Positions 1 to 6,877 are shown, counted from the stretch's first letter. The stretch: 9,563 nucleotides of DNA from Candidatus Methanoplasma sp. (GCA_031271555.1 JAISVN010000094.1:1-9563), one strand, 5' to 3'. Notes: generated by a model not told the origin, from the sequence alone. Program-made: numbers and translations.

Positions 1-915
1 AAGCGTGTAAAGCCTCAATCTTATGTCATCGATTATGTCGTCTGCTATTTCTTTCATTCCGTAGATGTGGGCCATAGCCTCTACGAGTGCCAAAGTCTCA
101 TTGACTGTTGCAAACTGACCCAATATTACATATGATCCCTTCGATTCTGCGAGCTCCGTAAGCCATGTTCCACCGTTGCTCCAGCTGTTCATGCTCCCGT
201 ATCCGAAATAGACTGTGCTCTTGCCTTCATCTGCCACGGATTCTATGACCTTTACATAATCTTCGCTGCTTCCAAGTATGTCCGATGCAGACAGATGTGG
301 CATCTTATATCCGTTGAATCCTTCTTTCGGGATTCCGAAATTCACTTCGATGTCGTCATATGTGCTGTACGTTCCTGCATTAACTTTGCTCCACAGATCA
401 GAAACGACCTTGCTGTCATATTCTGTTGGATCTATTCCGGCAGCATATGACATGACGTAGTACAGTGTTGCTACGAATGATCCGGGGGCCATGTTATAAT
501 CGGCTACGCTGTCGAATACAACATCGCGAGGCTCATACTGTTGTGAAGCATTCATGGCAAAGCTTTGGACAACTAGCTTTCCATCGCTGTTGTAGGATAC
601 AAGACTTCTATGTTTGTAGAAGTCTGATGGGACATCGTCTATTGTTATTCCGGTGTTTGTTGGCAGATCGCCGTATATTCCTTCGTACATCTCTTCAGCG
701 GTATTCACAACGAACGGTGAAGCACCCATCAGGCTTGATGAGAATTTGAATACCTTCGGATCCCAACTCGCCCATCCTTTGGACGAATCGTAATCAACGA
801 ATTCTTTTTCTCCTGAATCAGAATTGTTGGCACTGTTGACGATTAAAAATGCGCCGACCCCTCCGATGATGAGTACAATAGCCGTTCCTATTGCTATCAT
901 TTGTTTGTTATTCAT
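1..915 (-). CDS. Membrane-anchored solute-binding protein, Fe-siderophore/heme/cobalamin type (3' end cut by window)
   Basis: 305 residues are visible and the C-terminus lies beyond the left edge. An N-terminal hydrophobic segment (about residues 6-27) is followed by a Ser/Asn/Asp-rich stretch. There is no lipobox cysteine, so it is probably held by an uncleaved signal anchor with the domain outside the cell. The second half resembles cluster A-2 binding proteins (BtuF/FhuD/HmuT class): a TVYFGYGS strand (234-241), then SNGGTWLTELAESKG (246-260), and a helix VEAMAHIYGMKEIADD (278-293) like the usual 'ALLLG..ERA' helix. The usual N-terminal strand motif of the class is not obvious, so the ligand (corrinoid, heme, siderophore or another metal complex) cannot be read from sequence. 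The ATG at 915 follows a modest SD-like GTGAT. It diverges from the chelatase genes across a shared operator region. Family call fairly sure, ligand unknown. Confidence 0.72.
   Translation of the reverse strand, partial: MNNKQMIAIGTAIVLIIGGVGAFLIVNSANNSDSGEKEFVDYDSSKGWASWDPKVFKFSSSLMGASPFVVNTAEEMYEGIYGDLPTNTGITIDDVPSDFYKHRSLVSYNSDGKLVVQSFAMNASQQYEPRDVVFDSVADYNMAPGSFVATLYYVMSYAAGIDPTEYDSKVVSDLWSKVNAGTYSTYDDIEVNFGIPKEGFNGYKMPHLSASDILGSSEDYVKVIESVADEGKSTVYFGYGSMNSWSNGGTWLTELAESKGSYVILGQFATVNETLALVEAMAHIYGMKEIADDIIDDIRLRLYTL
602..625. repeat. Perfect 9-bp inverted repeat inside the binding-protein gene
   Basis: Arms AGACTTCTA (602-610) and TAGAAGTCT (617-625) are perfect complements around a 6-base spacer (611-616). 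In the minus-strand mRNA this could form a 9-bp hairpin with a 6-base loop. It lies within codons for the residues around DFYKHRSL (98-105). It may be chance, a structured mRNA element or a binding site. No T-tract follows, so it is not a typical terminator. Confidence 0.55.
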
Positions 916-927
916 ATTAATCACTAA

Positions 928-944
928 TTGGACATATGTTCCAA
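928..944. promoter_or_regulatory. Putative operator copy 1, TTGGA-N7-TCCAA
   Basis: TTGGACATATGTTCCAA is an inverted repeat with 5-bp arms and a 7-bp spacer. It lies 12 bp before the ATG of the binding-protein gene, downstream of that gene's likely TATA box, where a bound protein would block initiation or early elongation. The outer bases A927 and T945 extend the symmetry to 6-bp arms. The same half-sites and spacing recur at 948-964 and 1063-1079. Confidence 0.72.
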
Positions 945-947
945 TAG

Positions 948-964
948 TTGGATGATAGTTCCAA
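948..964. promoter_or_regulatory. Putative operator copy 2, TTGGA-N7-TCCAA
   Basis: TTGGATGATAGTTCCAA has the same perfect 5-bp arms and 7-bp spacer as the copy at 928-944. The two centres are 20 bp apart, close to two helical turns, so two repressor dimers could bind on the same DNA face. The predicted transcription start of the leftward gene (near 947) falls between or on these copies. Confidence 0.72.
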
Positions 965-967
965 TCG

Positions 968-977
968 TATAAAAAAT
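968..977 (-). promoter_or_regulatory. Likely TATA box for the solute-binding protein gene
   Basis: On the minus strand this reads ATTTTTTATA, an archaeal-like TATA element. About 25 bases downstream would put transcription start near 947, giving a leader of roughly 30 bases that contains operator copy 1. Position and composition fit, but there is no experimental support. Confidence 0.5.
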
Positions 978-1026
978 TTCAGAATAAATAATAGTTATAC
1001 ATACATATTTTTAAGTCTGGATATAG

Positions 1027-1041
1027 TATTTAATTTTAAAA
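1027..1041 (+). promoter_or_regulatory. Likely TATA region for the chelatase ATPase pair
   Basis: TATTTAATTTTAAAA is the most TATA-like plus-strand element before the gene at 1100. About 25 bases on, transcription would start near 1058-1062, directly at the left edge of operator copy 3. Another AT-rich element (TATAATAAA, 1050-1058) is possible and would place the start after the operator. Confidence 0.42.
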
Positions 1042-1062
1042 TGGCAAGTATAATAAACAATA

Positions 1063-1079
1063 TTGGATTATCCATCCAA
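1063..1079. promoter_or_regulatory. Putative operator copy 3, TTGGA-N7-TCCAA
   Basis: TTGGATTATCCATCCAA has the same arms and 7-bp spacer as the two copies on the other side of the intergenic region. It sits between the likely TATA region and the SD sequence (AAGGAG, 1083-1088) of the rightward gene, a repressing position that mirrors the arrangement at the leftward gene. This suggests one regulator controls both directions. Confidence 0.7.
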
Positions 1080-1099
1080 AGCAAGGAGAGAGGGAAAGC

Positions 1100-2131
1100 A
1101 TGAGCAGCGAGAATTTTGTATATCCGTTTACAAAGATAGTCGGACAGGAAAAAATGAAGAAAGCTCTGCTTCTGAATGTCGTGGATCCGACCATCGGAGG
1201 CGTACTTATAAAAGGCGAGAAAGGAACGGCCAAATCGACCGCGGTAAGGTCGTTGGCGCAGATACTCCCGATGCGCGAAAATGTCAGTAACTGTGTTTTC
1301 AGATGCGATCTTTCCCGACCGGATACTTACTGCCCGTATTGTTCGGAAAAAGCAGCAAAAGGAGTTGCGCTTGAACCCATTAACACAGAGATAAGGGTAG
1401 TGGAACTCCCTCTGAGCGCCACAGAGGACAGGGTAGCAGGAACATTGGATATTGAGCACATCCTTAAGACCGGTGAGAAGAAATTCGAACCGGGCATACT
1501 CGCCCAAGCGAATGGGAATCTTCTGTATGTGGACGAGGTGAACCTGTTGGATGATCATCTGGTCGATCTGTTGCTCGATTCCGCGGCGATGGGCAGGAAC
1601 TACGTGGAGCGTGAAGGCGTGTCCTTCTCCCATCCTTCCCGTTTCATATTGGTCGGCACTATGAACCCCGAGGAAGGGGATCTGAGGCCTCAGCTTCTTG
1701 ACAGGTTCGGACTGTCGGTGGATGTAAAAGGCGAGAAGGATGCGAAGTTCAGAGCGGAGGTCGTGAAAAGAAGACTCAAATTCGACGAAGACCCCGCAGC
1801 TTACATTAAGGCTAACGAAGAAGAAGCCAAAGAGATGACCCGGCGCATAACCGATGCAAAGTTACTGTTCAAAAAGATCGAGACGGACGATGATGCCATA
1901 GATATGGTCGTAGGGATAACCACGCACTTCGGAGTGGATGGGCACAGAGCGGACATAACCATGATGAAGGCTGCAAAGGCCAATGCCGCACTTGACGGCA
2001 GGAACGAGATAGATAAAGACGATATCAGAGAGGTTGCAGACCTTGTGCTCTCGCACCGCATAAGACGCCGTCCGTTCGAAAGTTCTGTTATCGATGCCGG
2101 AGAACTGGAAGAATGCCTTCGGACGCTGTGA
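1100..2131 (+). CDS. BchI/ChlI-like AAA+ chelatase ATPase (I subunit)
   Basis: 343 residues, the usual size for the I subunit of Mg-/Co-chelatase-type complexes, whose ATP hydrolysis drives metal insertion by a large CobN/ChlH-like subunit. Visible: Walker A GEKGTAKST (39-47), Walker B LLYVDE (141-146) followed by VNLLDDH (147-153), family motif NPEEGDLRPQLLDRFG (189-204) with the arginine-finger region, and a C-terminal helical lid ending in the DDIREVADLVLSHR type. Four cysteines (65, 69, 78, 81) in an insert could bind a metal. The ATG at 1100 follows AAGGAG at 1083-1088. It overlaps the D subunit gene, so the two are coupled. No chlorophyll genes are seen. Given the CbiZ genes at the far end and the divergent binding protein, cobalt/corrinoid or other tetrapyrrole work is more likely than magnesium insertion; this is inference. 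Confidence 0.88.
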   Translation: MSSENFVYPFTKIVGQEKMKKALLLNVVDPTIGGVLIKGEKGTAKSTAVRSLAQILPMRENVSNCVFRCDLSRPDTYCPYCSEKAAKGVALEPINTEIRVVELPLSATEDRVAGTLDIEHILKTGEKKFEPGILAQANGNLLYVDEVNLLDDHLVDLLLDSAAMGRNYVEREGVSFSHPSRFILVGTMNPEEGDLRPQLLDRFGLSVDVKGEKDAKFRAEVVKRRLKFDEDPAAYIKANEEEAKEMTRRITDAKLLFKKIETDDDAIDMVVGITTHFGVDGHRADITMMKAAKANAALDGRNEIDKDDIREVADLVLSHRIRRRPFESSVIDAGELEECLRTL

Positions 2132-4002
2132 TGGATACGACATCGTTCCCATTCTCAGCTGTACTGGGAATGGATGACGCAAAGAAAGCAATAATGTGCG
2201 CTCTCGTGAATCCGAAAATAAAATGCGTACTCATAAAGGGACGTTCCGGCGTTGCGAAGTCCACCATCGCAAGATCGGTACGCGGAATATGTGAAAAGAG
2301 CATAGTGAATGTCCCCCTCAATGTAGCGAATGAGCAGCTGTTCGGAGGGATGGACATCGAGTCTGCCCTCAAGACAGGCAGCCCCGCTTTGAAAAAGGGG
2401 ATTCTCGGCAGGGCCGACGGCAATCTCATCTATTTCGATGACGTTAACCTTGCGGACGATACCCTTACCATGTCTCTTCTTGACTCGATACTCTGCGGCA
2501 GAGTGATAATCGAAAGAGAAGGCATATCATCCTCATACTCTGTGGATGCCGCCCTCATTGCGACGATGAATCCCGAAGAAAAAGAGATGTCAGACCACAT
2601 AATGGACAGATTCGACATCTGCGCAAATTCTTCCGGCGAAGAAAGAAAAGACGAGGTCCTTAGAAGGAATATGAGTTACAGCGACGACCCCTCGCTTTTC
2701 TGTCAAAGTTACTCAGAGGAAGAAGAAGAGATCAAAAATAAGATCAAAAGGGCAAAGAGGATACTGCCGACCGTCAGGATCTCGGATGACCTGATCCAGA
2801 TAATCGTCGAACTCTGCGGAAAGATAGGTGCGGCGGGGCACCGCGGAGACATATCCGTGGCTAACACGGCCATGACGCTGGCCGCTCTGAACGACCGCGA
2901 CGAGGTCATTAAAAAAGATGTGGAAGAGGCCGCAATACTCTGCCTTTCCCATAGAAGGAACTATTCTCCCCCGCCTCCTCCACCGGAAGAGGATGAAAAG
3001 GAGGAAGAGGAACAGGACCAAGAAGAGGAAAAAGAGGACGAAAAAGAGCAGAACGATGATAAGAACGAACCAGAAGAAGATTGGGACGAGCCTGAGAAAG
3101 ATGACAAACAGGATGAGCCTCCTCCGAATATGGAAGGAATGCTGGACGAGATGCTCTTCGAGATAGGCGAACAGTTCAAAGTTATAGATTTCCTCGGCCA
3201 GGGCGATAAGAAGAGGATCAAGAAAACAAAGAGCAGGATGGGAAGGAGGGAGACCGTTGAAAGCTGCGACAGCACCGGGAGGTACTCTGGATACAGGATG
3301 CCTCGGGAAAGAGTGTCCGACGTCGCTCTCGATGCCACCATAAGGGAGGCGGCCACTCATCAGAGGAGCAGAGAAAAAGGAAGCATGGCGATCAATATCG
3401 AGGAGTCCGATCTAAGGGAAAAGGTGCGCGAGAGGCGCAGCGGATGCACCATAATGTTCGTGGTGGACGCAAGCGGTTCCATCGGGGTCAGGAAAAGGAT
3501 GGTCGCGGTCAAAGGAGCGATACTCTCCATGCTCAGAGAAAGCTACGTCAAACGCGACAGGGTCGGGATGATGGCATTCAGAAGGAGCAGCACAGAGGTC
3601 ATTCTGCCTCCGACCAAATCAGTGGAATACAGCCACAGGAAACTCGAAGAGCTTCCGACAGGCGGAAAGACCCCTCTGGGGAACGCATTGACGGAAGCAG
3701 GATGCTATATGGCAACATATTCCAAGCACCATCCGGGAGAATCATGTTATGTCGTGCTTCTCACTGACGGCAGAGCGAACGTGCCAATGGAATCGGGTTC
3801 AGACGCTATCTCGGAAGCTCAGGAGATCGCCGAGAAGATAAAGATCCATGGCGTAAAGTGGATCGTTATAGACGTTGCATCAGGGTTCAAAAGATTCAAC
3901 CATGCAAAAGAGTTGGCCATGAAACTTGAAGGAACATACTTCAGACTCGATGATCTGAACGCAGAGAATCTGTCCGCAGGCGTAAAGGCCCTCATAAGTT
4001 GA
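2113..4002 (+). CDS. BchD/ChlD-like chelatase subunit: AAA+ module, acidic linker, VWA domain
   Basis: 629 residues. An N-terminal AAA+ domain (about 10-285) keeps Walker A GRSGVAKST (43-51) and a Walker B LIYFDD (105-110), where the usual catalytic Glu is Asp110. It lacks the four-cysteine insert of the upstream partner. A linker follows: six prolines (286-291), then about 44 mostly Glu/Asp/Lys residues (292-335). The C-terminal von Willebrand A domain (about 445-625) has an intact metal-dependent adhesion site: DASGS (452-456), T516 region, and LLTDGR with Asp552. In this family the D subunit forms a double hexamer with the I subunit and bridges to the large chelatase subunit. The start at 2113 overlaps the previous gene by 19 bases. 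An in-frame ATG at 2131 overlapping the upstream stop (TGATG) would shorten it by six residues and is equally possible. Confidence 0.87.
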   Translation: MPSDAVMDTTSFPFSAVLGMDDAKKAIMCALVNPKIKCVLIKGRSGVAKSTIARSVRGICEKSIVNVPLNVANEQLFGGMDIESALKTGSPALKKGILGRADGNLIYFDDVNLADDTLTMSLLDSILCGRVIIEREGISSSYSVDAALIATMNPEEKEMSDHIMDRFDICANSSGEERKDEVLRRNMSYSDDPSLFCQSYSEEEEEIKNKIKRAKRILPTVRISDDLIQIIVELCGKIGAAGHRGDISVANTAMTLAALNDRDEVIKKDVEEAAILCLSHRRNYSPPPPPPEEDEKEEEEQDQEEEKEDEKEQNDDKNEPEEDWDEPEKDDKQDEPPPNMEGMLDEMLFEIGEQFKVIDFLGQGDKKRIKKTKSRMGRRETVESCDSTGRYSGYRMPRERVSDVALDATIREAATHQRSREKGSMAINIEESDLREKVRERRSGCTIMFVVDASGSIGVRKRMVAVKGAILSMLRESYVKRDRVGMMAFRRSSTEVILPPTKSVEYSHRKLEELPTGGKTPLGNALTEAGCYMATYSKHHPGESCYVVLLTDGRANVPMESGSDAISEAQEIAEKIKIHGVKWIVIDVASGFKRFNHAKELAMKLEGTYFRLDDLNAENLSAGVKALIS

Positions 4003-4023
4003 ACACGGTCTCGCATGGAAACA

Positions 4024-4035
4024 TTTTTCAAATAA
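4024..4035 (+). promoter_or_regulatory. Possible TATA box for a leaderless transcript
   Basis: TTTTTCAAATAA lies about 27 bases before the ATG at 4056, and no SD-like sequence precedes that ATG. This spacing is what a leaderless archaeal mRNA would show. The element is imperfect (internal C), so read-through from the chelatase genes 53 bases upstream cannot be excluded. Confidence 0.35.
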
Positions 4036-4055
4036 CTTCACAGATACGTCATCAT

Positions 4056-4379
4056 ATGGCAGTCAGAGAAGTCAACAAACTCGTGAGGGACAAGATACCC
4101 GGCATAATAATGGAGAGCGGAGAGATTCCGGACTTCAGGATACTGGAGGAGGAAGAGTTCCTTGAGGCGCTGAACAACAAACTCTTGGAGGAGGTCGCCG
4201 AATATAAGGAATCCAAGAACATTGAGGAGCTGGCGGACATACTCCAGGTCATATGCACCATATCCGAGATCATCGGCGGCGGACAAAGGGAGCTTGAATA
4301 CATAAGGGATGAGAAAGCGATAGAACGCGGAAGCTTCAACTCCAGGCTATTCCTGGAATCGATAGACGATATGAAATGA
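4056..4379 (+). CDS. MazG-like nucleoside triphosphate pyrophosphohydrolase
   Basis: 107 residues, all-alpha. It begins with the family signature NKLVRDKIPGII (7-18), typical of the small 'phosphoribosyl-ATP pyrophosphohydrolase-like' house-cleaning proteins (COG4997 type). Metal-binding acidic residues are in LLEEVAEY (43-50; E45, E46, E49) and EELADIL (57-63; E58, D61), the ExxE...ExxD pattern that holds magnesium in this superfamily. The expected role is hydrolysis of a non-canonical or surplus NTP to NMP and pyrophosphate; the actual substrate is unknown. I chose the ATG at 4056 because homologs begin just before KLVRDKIP. An upstream in-frame start at 3999 overlaps the previous gene and would add 19 residues unlike the family. 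Its stop abuts that of the convergent acetyltransferase. Confidence 0.82.
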   Translation: MAVREVNKLVRDKIPGIIMESGEIPDFRILEEEEFLEALNNKLLEEVAEYKESKNIEELADILQVICTISEIIGGGQRELEYIRDEKAIERGSFNSRLFLESIDDMK

Positions 4380-4829
4380 TCACGTATCCCTTTTGATATC
4401 GCACATCATCCTTGTGGCATCCCCGCCATCGCTGTAAAACCCTTTCAGATGCTCAATTATTGAAAATCCTTTGTTTTTGTAGAAAGACGCCGCATATGTG
4501 TCAGCACATCTCATCTCAAGCTGTATGTAATGTTTTCCATCGATGACCGTCTGAGCTTTGAACTCATCTATCAATCTGCTTCCGACCCCTGCATTCCTGT
4601 ACTCATGCTCCACTGCGAACAGTTGTATCGATACTTTGTCCGTCGTAAGCCTGGCCCCTGAAATGAATCCCACGATGTCCCCTGTTCTGCTGACAGCCAC
4701 AAGCTGTCCGGCAGGCCATTGCGACATAAAATACAGGAGCACATCCTTTGCATAGCTCTCCTCTAACGATCGGCATGCGATCTCGTAGGCTCTGTCTATA
4801 TCACGGGCGGTCATCTGCCTTATCAGCAT
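4380..4829 (-). CDS. GNAT acetyltransferase, RimI/N-terminal acetyltransferase-like
   Basis: 149 residues, a full GNAT domain. The N-terminus MLIRQMTARDID has the common start of RimI proteins. The acetyl-CoA pyrophosphate loop is RNAGVG (78-83), preceded by the strand IQLFAVEHEY (68-77). SFYKNKGF (115-122) is the usual motif B helix, and GFYSDGGDATRMM (130-142) resembles the end of archaeal N-alpha-acetyltransferases ('YY.DGEDA..M'). The likely role is acetylation of protein N-termini or another amine. It starts 15 bases after the stop of the phospholipase D-like gene on the same strand, so the two are probably co-transcribed. No good SD precedes the ATG at 4829. The stop codon is immediately adjacent to that of the gene facing it. 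Confidence 0.82.
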   Translation of the reverse strand: MLIRQMTARDIDRAYEIACRSLEESYAKDVLLYFMSQWPAGQLVAVSRTGDIVGFISGARLTTDKVSIQLFAVEHEYRNAGVGSRLIDEFKAQTVIDGKHYIQLEMRCADTYAASFYKNKGFSIIEHLKGFYSDGGDATRMMCDIKRDT

Positions 4830-4844
4830 CGTACGGGCATCAGA

Positions 4845-6824
4845 TCAGCGGTTTATATTCTTCCTTATGAACATTATGAGCGCACCTATCGCAGCAAAGA
4901 CCCCTGCGCCGGCCATCATTATCAGGTTGTTGTCACTGCCAGCCTCTTCCTTTTCTTCTTCGGCAGAGGCCGAGTAATTATGCGATGCGGACTGCCCGGT
5001 CTCCTCTATGGTCACGCTTATGGTGTGGTCTCCTTCAGGAAGGTCCTTAAGTACGATCTTGTTGATCGCTGTCGTCCTCAGATCTCCGTTTCCGAGATTC
5101 CAGATATAAGTAGAATCTTCAGGCCCTGATGCTGTGAATGTGTGGATGGCCTCATTTTCATGATGAAGTACTTCGTGAGTTATTTTGAGTATGCTGTGCT
5201 GATTGGTTCCCCAATCCTCCATGAACAGCCCTGTGAAGAACTCGGCCACCTCTGGAGAGTCTATGATGACCGCAACTTCCCTGTTGTTCATGAAGGAATT
5301 CTCTGTCCAGTTCACAGAAGCCACCCATACGACATCATCGATGACTACCCCTTTGTTATGGATCATGGAGAAGACGCCTTTTCTTCCATCCAAGGCGATC
5401 GCCTCGATGTCCGTTGTGTTGTTTATGGTGTTGACAACCTCGGTCACAGCATTCTTGTCGATAGATGCATCAAGCATGAATTTCGCATCTACGCCTCTTT
5501 CAGCTGCCGAAGACATCCATTTTATCGGCGACGCATCGGTAATGGTCTGATATGAAGATCCCAGATCAAGCTGCTGTGAATAAACCCGATCCTCAGCATT
5601 ATCTATGAAATACCTCAAGGTGGAATAGGAGTTATCCGGAGAGAAAGAAGGCATGACCCTTGCTTCATAGGTCGTGGTCTGATACGATGATGAACTTCCG
5701 CCGTATGTTAAATTTCCTGAATAGGGTTTTGCATCAGGATAGCGTCCCGATAAAGACTGAACATCACCCCAAGTCGTATCAACATCATTCAGGAAGATTT
5801 GTTTCACGTATTCGGCATATTCCCTGCTCTCTATGGCGGCCCCCCAGCCGCGGTTTCCTTTGGAACCGAGATTATCGGCTGTCCAATTCTCAGAAGTTAC
5901 CACTACTGTTTCCTGATCTATCACAGCGTATTTGTTGTGAACGTACGCATAACGTTCGAAGTTCCCGGAGATCGAGTCGTTTATGAAATACACATCTCCG
6001 CCTGAATCAACAAGCGACCTCATCAGAGGAATCTCCGAACTGCCCATGTTTCCGAGGATATCCCCTTCGAGCAGTATGTTCACATCTACTCCTTTCTCTG
6101 AAAGGTCGCAGAGAAGAGCGACCATCGGGACGCTCGTCAGAAGGTAGATCGATATCAGGACCTCTTCTTTGGCATCCTCTATCGCCTTAAATATGGGCTC
6201 GCCTTGAGACTCCGGGAAACTGAAAGGGGTGACATAAGCATCGAAATACAGGTTCGGATCGAAGGCGTTGTTTGTCAGACCGGGCTTTGTGGCTATCCAA
6301 TCAGAGGAGGAATTGGTGTCCTGTGAGCCTATGCGCAGGATGTATTTTCCGGATGAGATCTTGACCGGCTCTCCGTTCCATCCGCTGTCCGTCCTTTTGC
6401 TGCCGTAGCATATGGCATCGACCATGGTGCCGCCGCGGTAAAGGAAGATATCATCGCCTCCGTCTGCAGGTGTAAACGTCTTCTCCTTTTTGAGTCCCGG
6501 ATCATTGACCGTTAAGACATTCTCCCTCCCAGAGAACCAGTCATCTTCACTGATCGCTTTGGTTATCGTCAGCCTGGAATTCGACTCGATGTATGTGTCT
6601 GCGATAAAAGTGAGAGTACCTTCAATATCTGTAATCGACCAACCTTTCAAGTTTACCTTTTCAGAGCCGTAATTGAAAAGAGAAACGCCCTCATAATTCC
6701 CATAAGGGTTGACCTCATAGAGAAGAACGCCATCCATCTCCTCCCCAGAGACTGTATCATCGAGAAACACCGCAGGAGTCAAAAGCAGAAAGGAGATAAT
6801 AACAATGCATTTTATTCCGGCCAT
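4845..6824 (-). CDS. Secreted, membrane-anchored phospholipase D-like protein with lamin-tail and PKD-like domains
   Basis: 659 residues. Order: signal peptide (about 1-27); lamin-tail-like beta domain (about 30-180, with LLYEVNPYGNYEGVSLFNYG and later WIATKPGLTN); two phospholipase D units with complete HKD motifs, HNKYAVID (296-303, then SENWT) and HNKGVVID (489-496, then SVNWT); a PKD-like beta domain (about 550-618, IWNLGNGD); a Glu-rich spacer; one transmembrane helix (about 633-652) and a basic tail RKNINR. The predicted location is the outer face of the membrane. Both catalytic His/Lys/Asp sets are intact, so a phosphodiesterase is expected. Since archaeal lipids are ether-linked and the HxKx4D...NW pattern resembles secreted nucleases, DNA/RNA is as likely a substrate as phospholipid. 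The ATG at 6824 has SD AAGGA (6834-6830). It heads a unit with the acetyltransferase. Confidence 0.85.
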   Translation of the reverse strand: MAGIKCIVIISFLLLTPAVFLDDTVSGEEMDGVLLYEVNPYGNYEGVSLFNYGSEKVNLKGWSITDIEGTLTFIADTYIESNSRLTITKAISEDDWFSGRENVLTVNDPGLKKEKTFTPADGGDDIFLYRGGTMVDAICYGSKRTDSGWNGEPVKISSGKYILRIGSQDTNSSSDWIATKPGLTNNAFDPNLYFDAYVTPFSFPESQGEPIFKAIEDAKEEVLISIYLLTSVPMVALLCDLSEKGVDVNILLEGDILGNMGSSEIPLMRSLVDSGGDVYFINDSISGNFERYAYVHNKYAVIDQETVVVTSENWTADNLGSKGNRGWGAAIESREYAEYVKQIFLNDVDTTWGDVQSLSGRYPDAKPYSGNLTYGGSSSSYQTTTYEARVMPSFSPDNSYSTLRYFIDNAEDRVYSQQLDLGSSYQTITDASPIKWMSSAAERGVDAKFMLDASIDKNAVTEVVNTINNTTDIEAIALDGRKGVFSMIHNKGVVIDDVVWVASVNWTENSFMNNREVAVIIDSPEVAEFFTGLFMEDWGTNQHSILKITHEVLHHENEAIHTFTASGPEDSTYIWNLGNGDLRTTAINKIVLKDLPEGDHTISVTIEETGQSASHNYSASAEEEKEEAGSDNNLIMMAGAGVFAAIGALIMFIRKNINR

Positions 6825-6856
6825 ATAGATCCTTGCGGGCCATATCGGAAAAAGAG

Positions 6857-6877
6857 TATATTAAAATCGTTTATACA
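6857..6877 (-). promoter_or_regulatory. Likely TATA box region for the phospholipase D-like gene
   Basis: The 87-base gap between the CbiZ-like gene and this gene carries two TATA-like elements on the minus strand: TGTATAAACG (6877-6868) and TTTTAATATA (6866-6857). The first would start transcription near 6847, about 22 bases before the ATG and upstream of the SD. The second would leave almost no leader. A T5 run just downstream (6854-6850 on the minus strand) may help end transcripts from the preceding unit. Confidence 0.42.

Noticed and set aside
928..964. NrpR nitrogen-regulator operator (GGAA-N6-TTCC)
   Set aside because: Superficially similar GGA...TCC arms, but the spacing is GGA-N7-TCC in all three copies, one base too short overall, and the neighbouring genes are not nitrogen genes.
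995..1633. 212-residue minus-strand frame across the intergenic region and chelatase I subunit
   Set aside because: Opposite a clear AAA+ gene, with no domain and no convincing start; it would also overlap the operators.
2713..3360. Long minus-strand open frames opposite the chelatase D subunit (also 2961-3356)
   Set aside because: They are the antisense of the proline/acidic linker and AAA+ codons, giving low-complexity Phe/Leu- or Ser-rich products with no recognisable domain.
3999..4055. Upstream ATG at 3999 for the pyrophosphohydrolase
   Set aside because: It adds 19 residues unlike the family, whose members begin just before KLVRDKIP, and overlaps the preceding stop.
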